Shown piece after piece: positions 53,888 to 63,007 of a stretch of DNA of 64,000 nt. The stretch spans positions 1-64,000 of the forward strand of contig DJER01000021.1 of NCBI GenBank assembly GCA_002431905.1, given 5' to 3'. Every line of letters starts with the position of its first letter. Positions within the stretch are counted from its first letter, which is position 1. A model generated the notes under the pieces. That model had not been told where the DNA came from, made no database searches, and worked only from the letters and a program-made list of their open reading frames with translations. Source of the stretch: Christensenella sp. UBA5893 (GTDB taxonomy: Bacteria; Bacillota; Clostridia; Christensenellales; UBA1242). The position numbers and the translations under genes are program-made.

Positions 53888-54769
53888 TCAAATTTTATTT
53901 ATATCAATTGCGTAAAAAGAGTTGTTTTTTACAATTATAGCGCTATTAAACCTATTTCTTCTAATTTCCCATGCACATTTTTTTGCAAAGCACTTTGCAA
54001 AATATTTTTCCTTTCGAGTTGGTTTTCCACCCCTTTGTATGTATCCAATCGTACTAATTTTTACATCGGTATTTAACTGTTCTTGAATATATTGTTTCAG
54101 TTCTTCAACATTTAACAAATCTTCTCTTACAATCACAATTGGTGCATCTTTTGTTGATTGTTTTAATGCTTCCAAACATTTTTCCTTTGTGCAATATTCA
54201 TCCGTAAAGACATAATCAGCATCAACACTTTCGGCTACCTTAATTGCAATTTGTGGACACTTTCTGCCCATAACTTGATATATGCAAGTTCTGTTAAATG
54301 ACTGCATAGTGTCATTCACTTGTTTTACAAAATCAATTGAATTTTGGCACGCAGTGTCAAACCCAATACAGTAATCAGTGCCGGCGAGATCGTTATCTAT
54401 TGTACAAGGAACAAACATTACGTCCATTCCTCTATCGCTAATTTCTTTCAGGCCTTTAAGCGAGCCATTCCCACCCATAACAACAAGGCAGTCTATACTA
54501 TATTTTTGCAAGGTTTTTATTGCATCATCAATACCTTCACCTGTTTCAAATTCTGGACATCTTGATGTTTTTATGCAAATACCACCTTTATTTTTGTTTT
54601 TTCTTAAAAAGTTTAGGTCAAATGGAACTATTTTGTCATAAATAAGACCTTTGTATCCCTGACTGAAAAGAGTTATTTTGTTTTTTATATGCAACCAAAA
54701 GCAAAAGCCATAAAGAAATGCATTCATTCCAACGCCATCTCCACCACTTGCCAAAATGCCTATATTCAT
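53888..54769 (-). CDS. pfkA: 6-phosphofructokinase homologue with altered ATP-site residue
   Basis: 293 residues, short for the ~320 of PfkA. The fold signatures are in order: LASGGDGVGMN at the start, TSRCPEFETGEG for the phosphate-binding Arg, VVMGGNGSLKG, PCTIDNDLAGTDYCIGFDTA with the catalytic Asp, QVMGRKCPQIA and GYIQRGGKPTRKEK. The nucleotide/Mg motif, normally GGDGS, is GGNGS, replacing the Mg-binding Asp by Asn. Activity may be lowered or altered. AAAAAGGAG precedes the ATG, only 3 nt after dnaE. Clustering with dnaE is common in Bacillota. Confidence 0.85.
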   Translation of the reverse strand: MNIGILASGGDGVGMNAFLYGFCFWLHIKNKITLFSQGYKGLIYDKIVPFDLNFLRKNKNKGGICIKTSRCPEFETGEGIDDAIKTLQKYSIDCLVVMGGNGSLKGLKEISDRGMDVMFVPCTIDNDLAGTDYCIGFDTACQNSIDFVKQVNDTMQSFNRTCIYQVMGRKCPQIAIKVAESVDADYVFTDEYCTKEKCLEALKQSTKDAPIVIVREDLLNVEELKQYIQEQLNTDVKISTIGYIQRGGKPTRKEKYFAKCFAKKCAWEIRRNRFNSAIIVKNNSFYAIDINKI

Positions 54770-54772
54770 AAT

Positions 54773-57700
54773 TTACTCCTTTTTATCGTCAATCAAAACA
54801 ACATTTTCTTCACCCAAAATGCCAATAAGTTCATTTACCAAGTGATTATTGCCATTAACTTCATTTGGCAATCTGTATGCCTTGTTGTCGCTTGTGCATC
54901 TTACCATAACCGGACAATCGCCTTGATATAAAGACAATATCAAATTCACTTTGTCTGCGAGTTTTTGGTCTTTTAGGTCATATTTTAGGTAAAGTCGTTT
55001 GTTTGATACTTGCTCTTTTACCTCTTCTTTCATTTCGCTTATTCTTTCAATCAATATAACCGGATCTTTGCCCGGACGAACGGAGAATCTTCCACCAATT
55101 TGAACAATTTTATCTTCTTCAAGCAAGTCTTTATATTTTTCATAAATTTTTGGAACGGCCATTGCCGAATATGTACCATACAAATCTTCAATTTGCAGAA
55201 TACTCATTGGTTTGTTTGTGGTTTTTACAAGTATTCTTCTTGTTTCGGTTATAATTCCCCCACAATTAACAATTGCACCATCTTCAAGTTCATATTGTTC
55301 AACTTGATTCTCTTCTGCATCAACATCTTCTTCTGCCATATCTTCATTTTTGGCAATCATTGAACTTTTGAAATTGAAATTATCCCATCTTGATGCAAAA
55401 TTTTGCAAAGGGTGTCCCGACATATACACACCCATTATCTCTTTTTCAAGTTTGAGTTTTGTTTCTTTGTTAAATTCTTTTATATGAGGAACTGTTACTT
55501 TGTCCATTTCTTTTGTTTCAACTTTAAAGTTGTCAAAAAGAGAGAATTGTCCACTTTGTCTATTTTTCTTGTCGGTTGCGACTTTGTTTATCACATCGTC
55601 AAAAATCGCCATCAATTGGCTTCTATACAAATGGAAACAATCAAAAGCACCACTAAGTATCAAACTTTCCATACTCTTTTTGTTTACAACACCTGTATCA
55701 TAAAGTCTTTCAACAAAATCTCTTAGGTCTTTAAACTCGCCGTTTTTCTTGCGTTCGTTTATCATAACGTCAATAGCATTAACACCAACGCCTTTAAGTC
55801 CACTTAACCCATATCTTATTTTGCCATTCTCAATTGAAAAATATGTTGTACTTTTGTTGATATCTGGAATCAAAACATCAATCCCTTCACTTCTTGCATA
55901 AGCCACATATCTTTTGATTTCATCTGCATTTGTGATACGGTTGTTTATAATCGCTGTCAAAAATTCAACTTCGTAATAACATTTAAGGTATGCTGTTTGG
56001 TAAGTGAGCATTGCATATGCAGTTGCGTGAGATTTATTGAAGGCGTATTGAGCAAAGGTTTCCATTTCGGAGAACACCTTTTCGGCAGTTTCCTTTGGTA
56101 TTCCAAGTTTAATTGCACCTGGAATAGAGTGTTTGCCTGTTGGGTCTTCCCAACCATTTATGAACTTTTCCCTTTCATGTGCCATTTTTTCAACTTTCTT
56201 TTTACCCATAATCCTACGCACATTATCAGCTTGTCCAAGGCTATATCCCCCCATAATTTGGCAAATTTGCATAACTTGCTCTTGGTAAACAATGCAACCA
56301 TATGTGACTTTTAGCACATCTTTAATACACTCATGTGGATATTCTACCTTGTCGGGATTAAACTTGTTTCTTACATAGGTTGGAATACTATCCATTGGCC
56401 CCGGTCTGTATAGTGACACACCGGCGATAATATCTTCAAGGCTACTTGGTTTAAGGTCTTTCATAAACTTTTTAAACCCACCACTTTCAAGTTGGAATAT
56501 TGCTTCCGTTTTGCCTTGTCCAATCATATCATAGACATTTTTATCATCATAACCGATTTTATCAAAGTCTATTTCCACATTATGTTGTTCTTTAACAAAT
56601 TGCAAAGCTTTGTCTATATCAGTCAAAGTGTTAAGCCCCAAAAAGTCCATTTTTAAAAGTCCAAGAGATTCAAGGTCAACTGCTTCATATTGTGTTGTGA
56701 TATCTTCGCCATTTCTTGATTGTGGAACAAACTCATCAACCGGTTGTGGTGCAATAAGAACACCACAAGCATGCATTGATGTGTTTCTTGGGAAACCTTC
56801 AACTTTTATTGCAACATCAATAACATGTCGTAAGTCATAGTCGTTATCATATATTTCTCGAAGTTCTGGAACAATATACTTATCATTTTCTGGCTTACCT
56901 GTCTTTCCAAAATAATATGCAAGAACAGGCGGTTTTTTTATGCCTTCTGGCAATCTGTTTGGAATAAGTTTTGTAATCTTGTCTGTTTGTGAATATGGTA
57001 TTTGCAAAACTCTTCCAACATCCTTTATGGCGTTTTTGGCTTGCATTTTACCAAAAGTGATAATGTATGAAACATTTTCTGGATGATATTTTCTTTTTGC
57101 GTACTCAATAACTTCGCCCCTACGTTCCTTATCAAAGTCAACGTCAAAGTCGGGCATGGAAACTCTTTCACGATTGATAAATCTTTCAAAGAATAGTGCA
57201 TACTTAAGTGGGTCAACTTTGGTTATTCCCATAAGATATGCAACAATACTACCTGCACCACTTCCACGTCCAGGACCAACCGAAATGCCATTTTCCTTTG
57301 CCCAGTTGATATAATCCCAAACAACAAGGAAGTATTCAACAAAGCCCATTTCGTGAATGGTTGTAAGTTCATACTCAACTCTATCATAAACTTCTTTTGT
57401 CGCATTTGGATATTTTTTGGGTAAATTGTCATACGTCAACTTTTTCATATATTCAAAAGTTGTCATTCCATTTTCTGGAACATATGGTGGAATAAAGTTT
57501 TCGTTTGCAGGAAGAACATATTTTTCTTCAAGTCCCATTTCGCCATGGACTTTTCTTTTTATCACAACATCACATTTGTCAGCAATTTCCAAAGTTGTTT
57601 TTAGTGCATCTTCAAAGCCAACAAATGCTTCTTTCATTTCGTCATAAGTTTTGAAATATAATTCTTGTGTTGAGAACTTAAATCTATCTGGGTCGTTTTG

Positions 57701-58378
57701 TGTTTTACCCATTTGAACGCACATCAAGATATCTTGAATTTCGGCATCATCTTTTGTTAGATAGTGACAGTCATTTGTTGCAACAAGTTTTATTCCCGTT
57801 TTTTTGCTTATTTCACTAAGCCCCAACATAATTTCCTTGTCTTCTGGGAAGTTATGATTTTGTATTTCAAGATAAAAATCGCCCGGTGCAAACATAGAAT
57901 TCAAATACAAGGCAAACTTTTCTGCATCTTCTTTTCTATGCTCCAAAATTAACTGCTGGACTCTACCAAACAAACAACCTGAAAGACAAATTAGCCCTTC
58001 GCTATATTTCTCCAAAGTTTTGTAATCAATTCTTGGTTTGTAATAATATCCGTCAACAAAGGCAATTGTGTTGAGTTTTAGCATATTTTTATAACCAGTA
58101 TTATTTTTTGCCAAAATAATCAAGTGGTCATATTTTGATTTGCCCTGTTTTACTGTTAGGTCATCACACATATAAAATTCGCAACCAATAATCGGTTTTA
58201 TTCCAGCACCAAGGCAAGCAGTATAGAACTGCAAAGCCCCATACATATTTCCATGGTCTGTTATGGCAACTGCCTTCCATCCCCTATTTTTTGTTTCTTT
58301 TACAAGGTCACCAACTCTTATTGCACCATCAAGCAAACTAAATTCTGTATGGTTATGAAGGTGTACAAATTGTTCCAT
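54773..58378 (-). CDS. dnaE: DNA polymerase III alpha subunit DnaE
   Basis: 1,201 residues. The N-terminal PHP domain (HLHNHTEFSLLDGAIRVGDL) is followed by the catalytic palm with PDFDVDFDKERRGEV, then fingers (NVRRIMGKKK and FNKSHATAYAMLTYQTAYLK), an HhH region and a C-terminal OB fold (IVNCGGIITETRRILVKTTN). No proofreading exonuclease is inserted, separating it from PolC. In Bacillota DnaE extends RNA primers and serves in repair. The ATG overlaps the whiA stop as TAATG, and AAAGGAGAA precedes it. Confidence 0.97.
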   Translation of the reverse strand: MEQFVHLHNHTEFSLLDGAIRVGDLVKETKNRGWKAVAITDHGNMYGALQFYTACLGAGIKPIIGCEFYMCDDLTVKQGKSKYDHLIILAKNNTGYKNMLKLNTIAFVDGYYYKPRIDYKTLEKYSEGLICLSGCLFGRVQQLILEHRKEDAEKFALYLNSMFAPGDFYLEIQNHNFPEDKEIMLGLSEISKKTGIKLVATNDCHYLTKDDAEIQDILMCVQMGKTQNDPDRFKFSTQELYFKTYDEMKEAFVGFEDALKTTLEIADKCDVVIKRKVHGEMGLEEKYVLPANENFIPPYVPENGMTTFEYMKKLTYDNLPKKYPNATKEVYDRVEYELTTIHEMGFVEYFLVVWDYINWAKENGISVGPGRGSGAGSIVAYLMGITKVDPLKYALFFERFINRERVSMPDFDVDFDKERRGEVIEYAKRKYHPENVSYIITFGKMQAKNAIKDVGRVLQIPYSQTDKITKLIPNRLPEGIKKPPVLAYYFGKTGKPENDKYIVPELREIYDNDYDLRHVIDVAIKVEGFPRNTSMHACGVLIAPQPVDEFVPQSRNGEDITTQYEAVDLESLGLLKMDFLGLNTLTDIDKALQFVKEQHNVEIDFDKIGYDDKNVYDMIGQGKTEAIFQLESGGFKKFMKDLKPSSLEDIIAGVSLYRPGPMDSIPTYVRNKFNPDKVEYPHECIKDVLKVTYGCIVYQEQVMQICQIMGGYSLGQADNVRRIMGKKKVEKMAHEREKFINGWEDPTGKHSIPGAIKLGIPKETAEKVFSEMETFAQYAFNKSHATAYAMLTYQTAYLKCYYEVEFLTAIINNRITNADEIKRYVAYARSEGIDVLIPDINKSTTYFSIENGKIRYGLSGLKGVGVNAIDVMINERKKNGEFKDLRDFVERLYDTGVVNKKSMESLILSGAFDCFHLYRSQLMAIFDDVINKVATDKKNRQSGQFSLFDNFKVETKEMDKVTVPHIKEFNKETKLKLEKEIMGVYMSGHPLQNFASRWDNFNFKSSMIAKNEDMAEEDVDAEENQVEQYELEDGAIVNCGGIITETRRILVKTTNKPMSILQIEDLYGTYSAMAVPKIYEKYKDLLEEDKIVQIGGRFSVRPGKDPVILIERISEMKEEVKEQVSNKRLYLKYDLKDQKLADKVNLILSLYQGDCPVMVRCTSDNKAYRLPNEVNGNNHLVNELIGILGEENVVLIDDKKE

Positions 58379-59337
58379 TATTTCTCCTTTACTTTGTCCG
58401 CAATTTTTATTAGTTTGTTAAGTCTATAATTTAAAGCACTTTTTGTTATTGGAAAACCGGCCAGACGAATAAGTTCGTCAAGACTTTCTTCTGGGTTTGC
58501 CATTCGTAGCAGTGCCACATTTTGCAAGTCTTGAGGCAATTCTTCTAAGCCAATTTTTGTTATTATTGTTGATATTGCATCGTTTTGTCTAAAGCTTGCA
58601 TCAACTGTTTTGGCAATGTTTGCATTGACGCAATTTGTTTGCCTATTCACTTTGTTTCTTAATTCTCTTACTGCAATTTCGTTTTGAAGAGAGAACACAC
58701 AATTGTATGCACCAATAAGCGCCAAAATATTGCTTACTTCATTTGCGTCTTTGACATACAAAATATACAAGTTCTTACGCTTTACAATTTTTGCATAAAT
58801 TTCAAATTGAGTTAAAACATCTTTTAAGCCTTCCAAAAATTGTTCATTTTTTGATGCAAACTCCATATGGTAACCGGTTGACAGCCTATCTTGTTTGTTT
58901 ATCTTTATGCTTGAAGTTCCACATCCAACAAACACACCACTCACAAAGTGTTTTAGGTTATCTTGCTCCTTCAAAAAATATTCGTCAATTTTGTATCTTC
59001 TTACAAGTTTTTCATCTTTAATGGCAATACATCCAGTGTCCATCAATATTTGGCAAGCAAGTGATGATTCAAAAGTTAATTTAAAGTAATCTTCTTTTTT
59101 TATTTGATAACTTTTGCACACTTCAACTTGTGCACTTTTGCCGTACATTCTTTTTATTATTTCGTTTACATATGGTGCAAGATTTTCCAAATCGGTGTTT
59201 AGGGTTAAATTTACTTCTGGTTCAAGCGTAATATTTGCCGAACTTGAAAAAAGACCACTTAAAAAAGCAAGACAACTATAATCGTCTTCAATTGTCTTAC
59301 TTAATATTTCATTTTTAACGTCTTTTGAAAAACTCAC
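58378..59337 (-). CDS. whiA: DNA-binding protein WhiA
   Basis: 319 residues. It starts with GTG at 59337, overlapping the php stop as GTGA. The N-terminal part is the homing-endonuclease-like WhiA domain (FSKDVKNEILSKTIEDDYSC, LAFLSGLFSSSANI, KHFVSGVFVGCGTSSIKI). The C-terminal helix-turn-helix has LRMANPEESLDELIRLAGFP and SALNYRLNKLIKIADKV. WhiA affects cell division and chromosome segregation in Bacillota and sporulation in actinobacteria. Its frequent partners rapZ and yvcK (gpmK-like) are missing between php and whiA here. Confidence 0.95.
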   Translation of the reverse strand: MSFSKDVKNEILSKTIEDDYSCLAFLSGLFSSSANITLEPEVNLTLNTDLENLAPYVNEIIKRMYGKSAQVEVCKSYQIKKEDYFKLTFESSLACQILMDTGCIAIKDEKLVRRYKIDEYFLKEQDNLKHFVSGVFVGCGTSSIKINKQDRLSTGYHMEFASKNEQFLEGLKDVLTQFEIYAKIVKRKNLYILYVKDANEVSNILALIGAYNCVFSLQNEIAVRELRNKVNRQTNCVNANIAKTVDASFRQNDAISTIITKIGLEELPQDLQNVALLRMANPEESLDELIRLAGFPITKSALNYRLNKLIKIADKVKEK

Positions 59338-60101
59338 TTTCCTACCTTTGGTTTTATTTCTATTTGTTTGCCATAGTTGGCAATTCTATCAAAATCAATG
59401 CCACATTTTATTGCAAAATTTAGAGGTTTGTCCACTTCGCCAACTCTGCTTGCGCTGTGTGCATCGCTATCTATGGTTATTTTTGCACCATTATTTATTA
59501 CTGTTTGAATGTCTTTGCATGTGTAGGCAATTCGCTTGCCATTTATCTCAAGGTGTGTGCCGGTTTTTTGGGCGTGCTTTGATAGTTCATCAAAGTCAAC
59601 TGCCATACCAACCCCCGGATGAGATATTATATCTATTGGATACTTGTCCATTGCCATCATAAGTGCAAGAGTGTTTCTTTGTTTTGTTTTTTTGCCCTTT
59701 CTTCCAAGTAAATTTGGAACATAAAATTTCCAAAATTCCTTTACGCTTTTTGCTTTCGCAAACTTGTGAAAGCCAACAACAATCAAATCAAACATTTCAA
59801 CTTCTTCTTTTGTTAAGTCAACATCTCCTTGACTTGATATTATATTTGCCTCTATTCCAAGATAAATTTTTACGCCTGTTAATTTTTCAGCGTAATCAAT
59901 CTCTTCTCTCATTCTTTTTATATTCTTTTTTTGAAGTCCATACAATTTATGGTTAAAACCATGCTCGGTTATTGCAATTTCCTTTAATCCTTTTTTTTGT
60001 GCAATAAGAGCATTTTCAAGTATTGTACCTGTTGCGTGCATTGCATTATGCTTTCCACTTGAATAAATTGTATGTGTGTGATAATCTCCGTATAAAATCA
60101 T
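59334..60101 (-). CDS. PHP-domain phosphoesterase
   Basis: 255 residues. Metal-binding motifs of the PHP fold are clear: DYHTHTIYSSGKHNAMHATG, EIAITEHGFNHKL, LGIEANII, DIISHPGVGMAV and TIDSDAHSASRVG. The size and motif spacing fit the YcdX/histidinol-phosphatase-like group. Its ATG overlaps the murB stop (ATGA) and its stop overlaps whiA, so it is translated within the chain. The same php-whiA order occurs in other Clostridia. The substrate is unknown. Confidence 0.88.
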   Translation of the reverse strand: MILYGDYHTHTIYSSGKHNAMHATGTILENALIAQKKGLKEIAITEHGFNHKLYGLQKKNIKRMREEIDYAEKLTGVKIYLGIEANIISSQGDVDLTKEEVEMFDLIVVGFHKFAKAKSVKEFWKFYVPNLLGRKGKKTKQRNTLALMMAMDKYPIDIISHPGVGMAVDFDELSKHAQKTGTHLEINGKRIAYTCKDIQTVINNGAKITIDSDAHSASRVGEVDKPLNFAIKCGIDFDRIANYGKQIEIKPKVGK

Positions 60102-61021
60102 TTTTTATCTCCAACAAAAATTACTTCTTCTTCAAGCCAAACCCCACAACTTTCATACACCTTGTTTTTTACAAGTGTAATCAAGTCCTTTACGTCTTGC
60201 ATTGTTGCATTATTTTGATTGATAATAAAATTACCATGCAATGTGGAAATTTGTGCCCCATTTATTTTAACACCTTTTAACCCCAGATTGTCAATTATTT
60301 TGCCAGCAATTATTCCATTTGTTTTTTTGAATGTACTTCCAAAATTATAAGTTTCAAGTGGTTGAGATATTTTTCTTTTAGAAAAATATTCTTCGCACTT
60401 TTTTTCTATTTCGTTTTTGTTGCCCATTTTTAATTTTAGCCATACTTTTAAAACGACATAGCTCTTTTGACTAATAGCACTTTTCCTGTAAGAAAAATTC
60501 AAGTCTTTTCCTTTTACTACCCTTATTTTTTTGCCATCATACACCTGAACTTTTTGGACAAAACTACCTATGTCCCCACCATACGCACCGGCATTCATAT
60601 ACATTGCTCCCCCAACTGTTCCTGGAATACCATAACTAAATTCAAGACCAGCCAAGGCGTTTTGAATTAAAAAACGATTAAGTGTGAAAAGATTTACACC
60701 ACACATTGCACAAACTATGTTTTTTCTTTTTGTAATTTGCTTCAATTTTTTTGTGCAAATCACAACTCCACAAAAACCATTATCTGAAAAAACAACTTTT
60801 GTACCATTCCCTAAAATATAGTAAGCAACATCATTTTGCTTGCAAAATTTTATAATTTTAACAAACTCCTTAATTGTCTTTGGCTCGACAAAATATTTTG
60901 CATTTCCACCAATTCTTATTGAGTTATGCTTGCTCAAATCTTCATTTTTTATTGCGTTAAATTTTATAAAAAAACAACCGATGCTTATTTTGTTTTTTGA
61001 TTTTTTGAATATTATACCCAT
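60098..61021 (-). CDS. murB: UDP-N-acetylenolpyruvoylglucosamine reductase MurB
   Basis: 307 residues, the type IIb MurB size. This FAD-dependent enzyme makes UDP-MurNAc for peptidoglycan. FAD-binding motifs SIRIGGNAKYFVEPKTIKEF, YILGNGTKVVFSDNGF, GIPGTVGGAMYMNAGAYGGD and the active-site Ser/Arg region FNFGSTFKKTNGIIAGKIID are visible. The only early in-frame Met is at 61021; no Shine-Dalgarno precedes it, but TATAAT lies 5 nt upstream, again pointing to a leaderless or near-leaderless message. First gene of the murB-php-whiA-dnaE-pfkA run. Confidence 0.96.
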   Translation of the reverse strand: MGIIFKKSKNKISIGCFFIKFNAIKNEDLSKHNSIRIGGNAKYFVEPKTIKEFVKIIKFCKQNDVAYYILGNGTKVVFSDNGFCGVVICTKKLKQITKRKNIVCAMCGVNLFTLNRFLIQNALAGLEFSYGIPGTVGGAMYMNAGAYGGDIGSFVQKVQVYDGKKIRVVKGKDLNFSYRKSAISQKSYVVLKVWLKLKMGNKNEIEKKCEEYFSKRKISQPLETYNFGSTFKKTNGIIAGKIIDNLGLKGVKINGAQISTLHGNFIINQNNATMQDVKDLITLVKNKVYESCGVWLEEEVIFVGDKK

Positions 61022-61026
61022 ATAAA

Positions 61027-61032
61027 ATTATA
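61027..61032 (-). promoter_or_regulatory. murB -10 box next to the start codon
   Basis: TATAAT on the minus strand, 5 nt before the murB ATG. No good -35 is seen. The distance suggests a transcript that starts at or beside the ATG. Confidence 0.45.
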
Positions 61033-61073
61033 TGTTTTTATGTAAAAATAGTTGAAAAATATAGATTTTTTAG

Positions 61074-61111
61074 AAAAAAACAAGGGAATTTTATATATTC
61101 TCTTGTTTTTT
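61074..61111 (-). terminator. Terminator of the Fn3/Spo0A-like 2 unit
   Basis: AAAAAACAAGAGAAT pairs with ATTCCCTTGTTTTTT with two mismatches; T run on the minus strand, just after the stop of the 212-residue gene. Confidence 0.75.
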
Positions 61112-61123
61112 ACAATTCTTATT

Positions 61124-61762
61124 TTAACTTTCAAAACAAAATTTATACAAGTCATCTATCACATCTTTCACTCTTGTGCTTTTTAAGTTAAAATTTTTTT
61201 GTTCAAGTAATTTTGCATATTCCTTTATTGTAGGTCTAATTAAGTCACACAAATTATTGCAATTTATATGATTGAGTGTTGCGACATCTTCCATTAACTT
61301 TTTTGTTATTTTATGGATACCCAATTTTTTTATTTCAAATATCAATGTCTTTATATAAAGTGAATAGGTGCTGTTTACAACAACACCTAATTCGTTAAAT
61401 TTATCATTTATTTTTTGCAAGCATTTTTCTGTGTTAAATTTGTAAACAGGACTGTAAAACAATTTTGAGAAAAAGAAATCTTCTATCCTATGGTACAAAA
61501 TCACTTTATTCAAATTGTATATATTGCTATCTTTTATATAAAATATTTTGTTTTTATGCTCATCTGAAATGTGTCTGCTTATATCTTCAAACTTTTCCAC
61601 CCATTCCACCAAAACAGCATTTACCCCATCGTGGAATTTGTTTAACATATCAAAAAGATTTCTTGATGCAACAATTTCAATCCCGTTTTTTAAAGACACT
61701 TGCCTTAAGTTATAAAGCATACAATAGTTATCTTTTGACAAAAATATGCATTCTTTGTCCAT
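61124..61762 (-). CDS. Degenerate Spo0A-like protein with pseudo-receiver (212 aa)
   Basis: The N-terminal ~100 residues show receiver-like alternation (ECIFLS, IEIVASRN, NAVLVEW, KIFYIKD, KVILYH) without the acidic pocket or the phospho-Asp: the strand-3 Asp position reads E in VEW. The C-terminal ~105 residues (NELGVVVNSTYSLYIKTLIF, KLMEDVATLNHINCNNLCDL, IRPTIKEYAKLLEQ, STRVKDVIDDLYKF) follow the helix pattern of the Spo0A effector domain but lack the FGYTVS-like strand, and the recognition helix is changed. It starts 2 nt after the Fn3 protein stop. A paralogue lies at 63008. The assignment is from pattern; structure prediction would decide. Confidence 0.5.
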   Translation of the reverse strand: MDKECIFLSKDNYCMLYNLRQVSLKNGIEIVASRNLFDMLNKFHDGVNAVLVEWVEKFEDISRHISDEHKNKIFYIKDSNIYNLNKVILYHRIEDFFFSKLFYSPVYKFNTEKCLQKINDKFNELGVVVNSTYSLYIKTLIFEIKKLGIHKITKKLMEDVATLNHINCNNLCDLIRPTIKEYAKLLEQKNFNLKSTRVKDVIDDLYKFCFES

Positions 61763-61764
61763 TT

Positions 61765-62814
61765 TTACAAATTCATCCCATTATCAACAACATATGAAAT
61801 TTGTTGTGATTTTGTATTTTGCTTTGCTTGATTCTTTTCGAATGTTGTATTTGCCCAATCATAAAGGTCACCAGTTAGTTCATGAGTTTCGAAATTTTCC
61901 AATATTCTGTTCGATAATTCTTGAAGTTTTACTGTGTAATTTGCAGATTTTGATGCTTTTTTATCTTTAATTCCGCAACCTATTGAACTTGTTAAATATT
62001 TTACATCGTCACCATTTGTTAATCTATATGTTCCAAAAATAGTAAATTCACGATCTCCCTCGTCTACAACTTCACTTGAAACAACTTCAAAAGCATAACC
62101 TTTCTCTCTATATTCTTCCATTAGTCCAATATATTTGTTTGATTTTATAAAGTATTCTGCAGAGTTATATTCTGAACGTTTGAATAGTGATAAATCAGAT
62201 TCCATCATTTCTGTATTCATTGCGTCAGTAAGTGTACTTATATCGCCCTTGAAATATGTCTCACGACTTACAATATAATCTTTTCCTTCTGAATCTTTTT
62301 CATATGTTTTTGTATATAATGTATTATTTTCTATGTACATACCAGCAATATTTACAAGGTCTCTTCTACTATCAAACTTGTCAACAAATGAAAAGACAGC
62401 TTCTGGACTTAACACATTGTCTGGAATTGTGTATGTTATTGCTTCTGACCATGCAGAAGAATTATAGTTTCCTGTTGTGTCGAATGCTTGAACTTTCATT
62501 GTTGAAACTTTGTCTGTTGGCATAAATGAATATGAGTTTGTTTCTACTTCACTTTGTTTTCCATTAACATTAACACGATACATATCGGCATGTTCAACTT
62601 CATCCCAAGAGAGAATGTTTGTTTTTTCATCATATGCCAAATTCGTTACTTGGCTTAATGTTTCACGTACTGGAGTTGGAGTTGGATGATTTCCTCCACC
62701 AATAACTCCTGTTTTGTTAAGAGCAATAATTCCGGCAGCAATAGCAACCCCTGTTCCAGCAATTGCCGATATTGTTTTTATTATTTTTGATTTTTTCGAT
62801 TTTTCTTTTTTCAT
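61765..62814 (-). CDS. Membrane-anchored Fn3-domain protein (349 aa)
   Basis: The start at 62814 is chosen because AATGAGGTGATT precedes it. One membrane segment (about 11-33, IIKTISAIAGTGVAIAAGII), a short Pro/Thr linker and an Fn3 domain (about 48-132) with LAYDEKTNILSWDEVEHADM, similar to modules of the giant lipoprotein, are followed by a C-terminal domain of about 200 residues (EAVFSFVDKFDSRRDLVNIA, IFGTYRLTNGDDVKYLTSSI) that I do not recognise. It is upstream of, and coupled to, the degenerate Spo0A-like gene, and divergent from a second one. A signal-input role for the regulators is conceivable but unproven. Confidence 0.7.
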   Translation of the reverse strand: MKKEKSKKSKIIKTISAIAGTGVAIAAGIIALNKTGVIGGGNHPTPTPVRETLSQVTNLAYDEKTNILSWDEVEHADMYRVNVNGKQSEVETNSYSFMPTDKVSTMKVQAFDTTGNYNSSAWSEAITYTIPDNVLSPEAVFSFVDKFDSRRDLVNIAGMYIENNTLYTKTYEKDSEGKDYIVSRETYFKGDISTLTDAMNTEMMESDLSLFKRSEYNSAEYFIKSNKYIGLMEEYREKGYAFEVVSSEVVDEGDREFTIFGTYRLTNGDDVKYLTSSIGCGIKDKKASKSANYTVKLQELSNRILENFETHELTGDLYDWANTTFEKNQAKQNTKSQQISYVVDNGMNL

Positions 62815-62954
62815 AATCACCTCATTGATTTGCCATATTTTACCACATTCCCAGTCATTTTGCAATACTCTTTTCATTTTTCATAGATTATTGCCAACAT
62901 TCTCACAACTTTTGTACAAAATTTGGAATTTTTGAAAATATTTGTAAAAAAGTG

Positions 62955-62983
62955 TTGCTTTTAAAATTTTTATTTGTTATTAT
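62955..62983 (+). promoter_or_regulatory. Spo0A-like 1 promoter
   Basis: TTGCTT (62955-62960), 17-nt spacer, TATTAT (62978-62983) with extended -10 TGT. The leader is about 18 nt with GGGGAG. Confidence 0.6.
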
Positions 62984-63007
62984 AAGTATGTCTGGGGAGA
63001 AGAGAAA

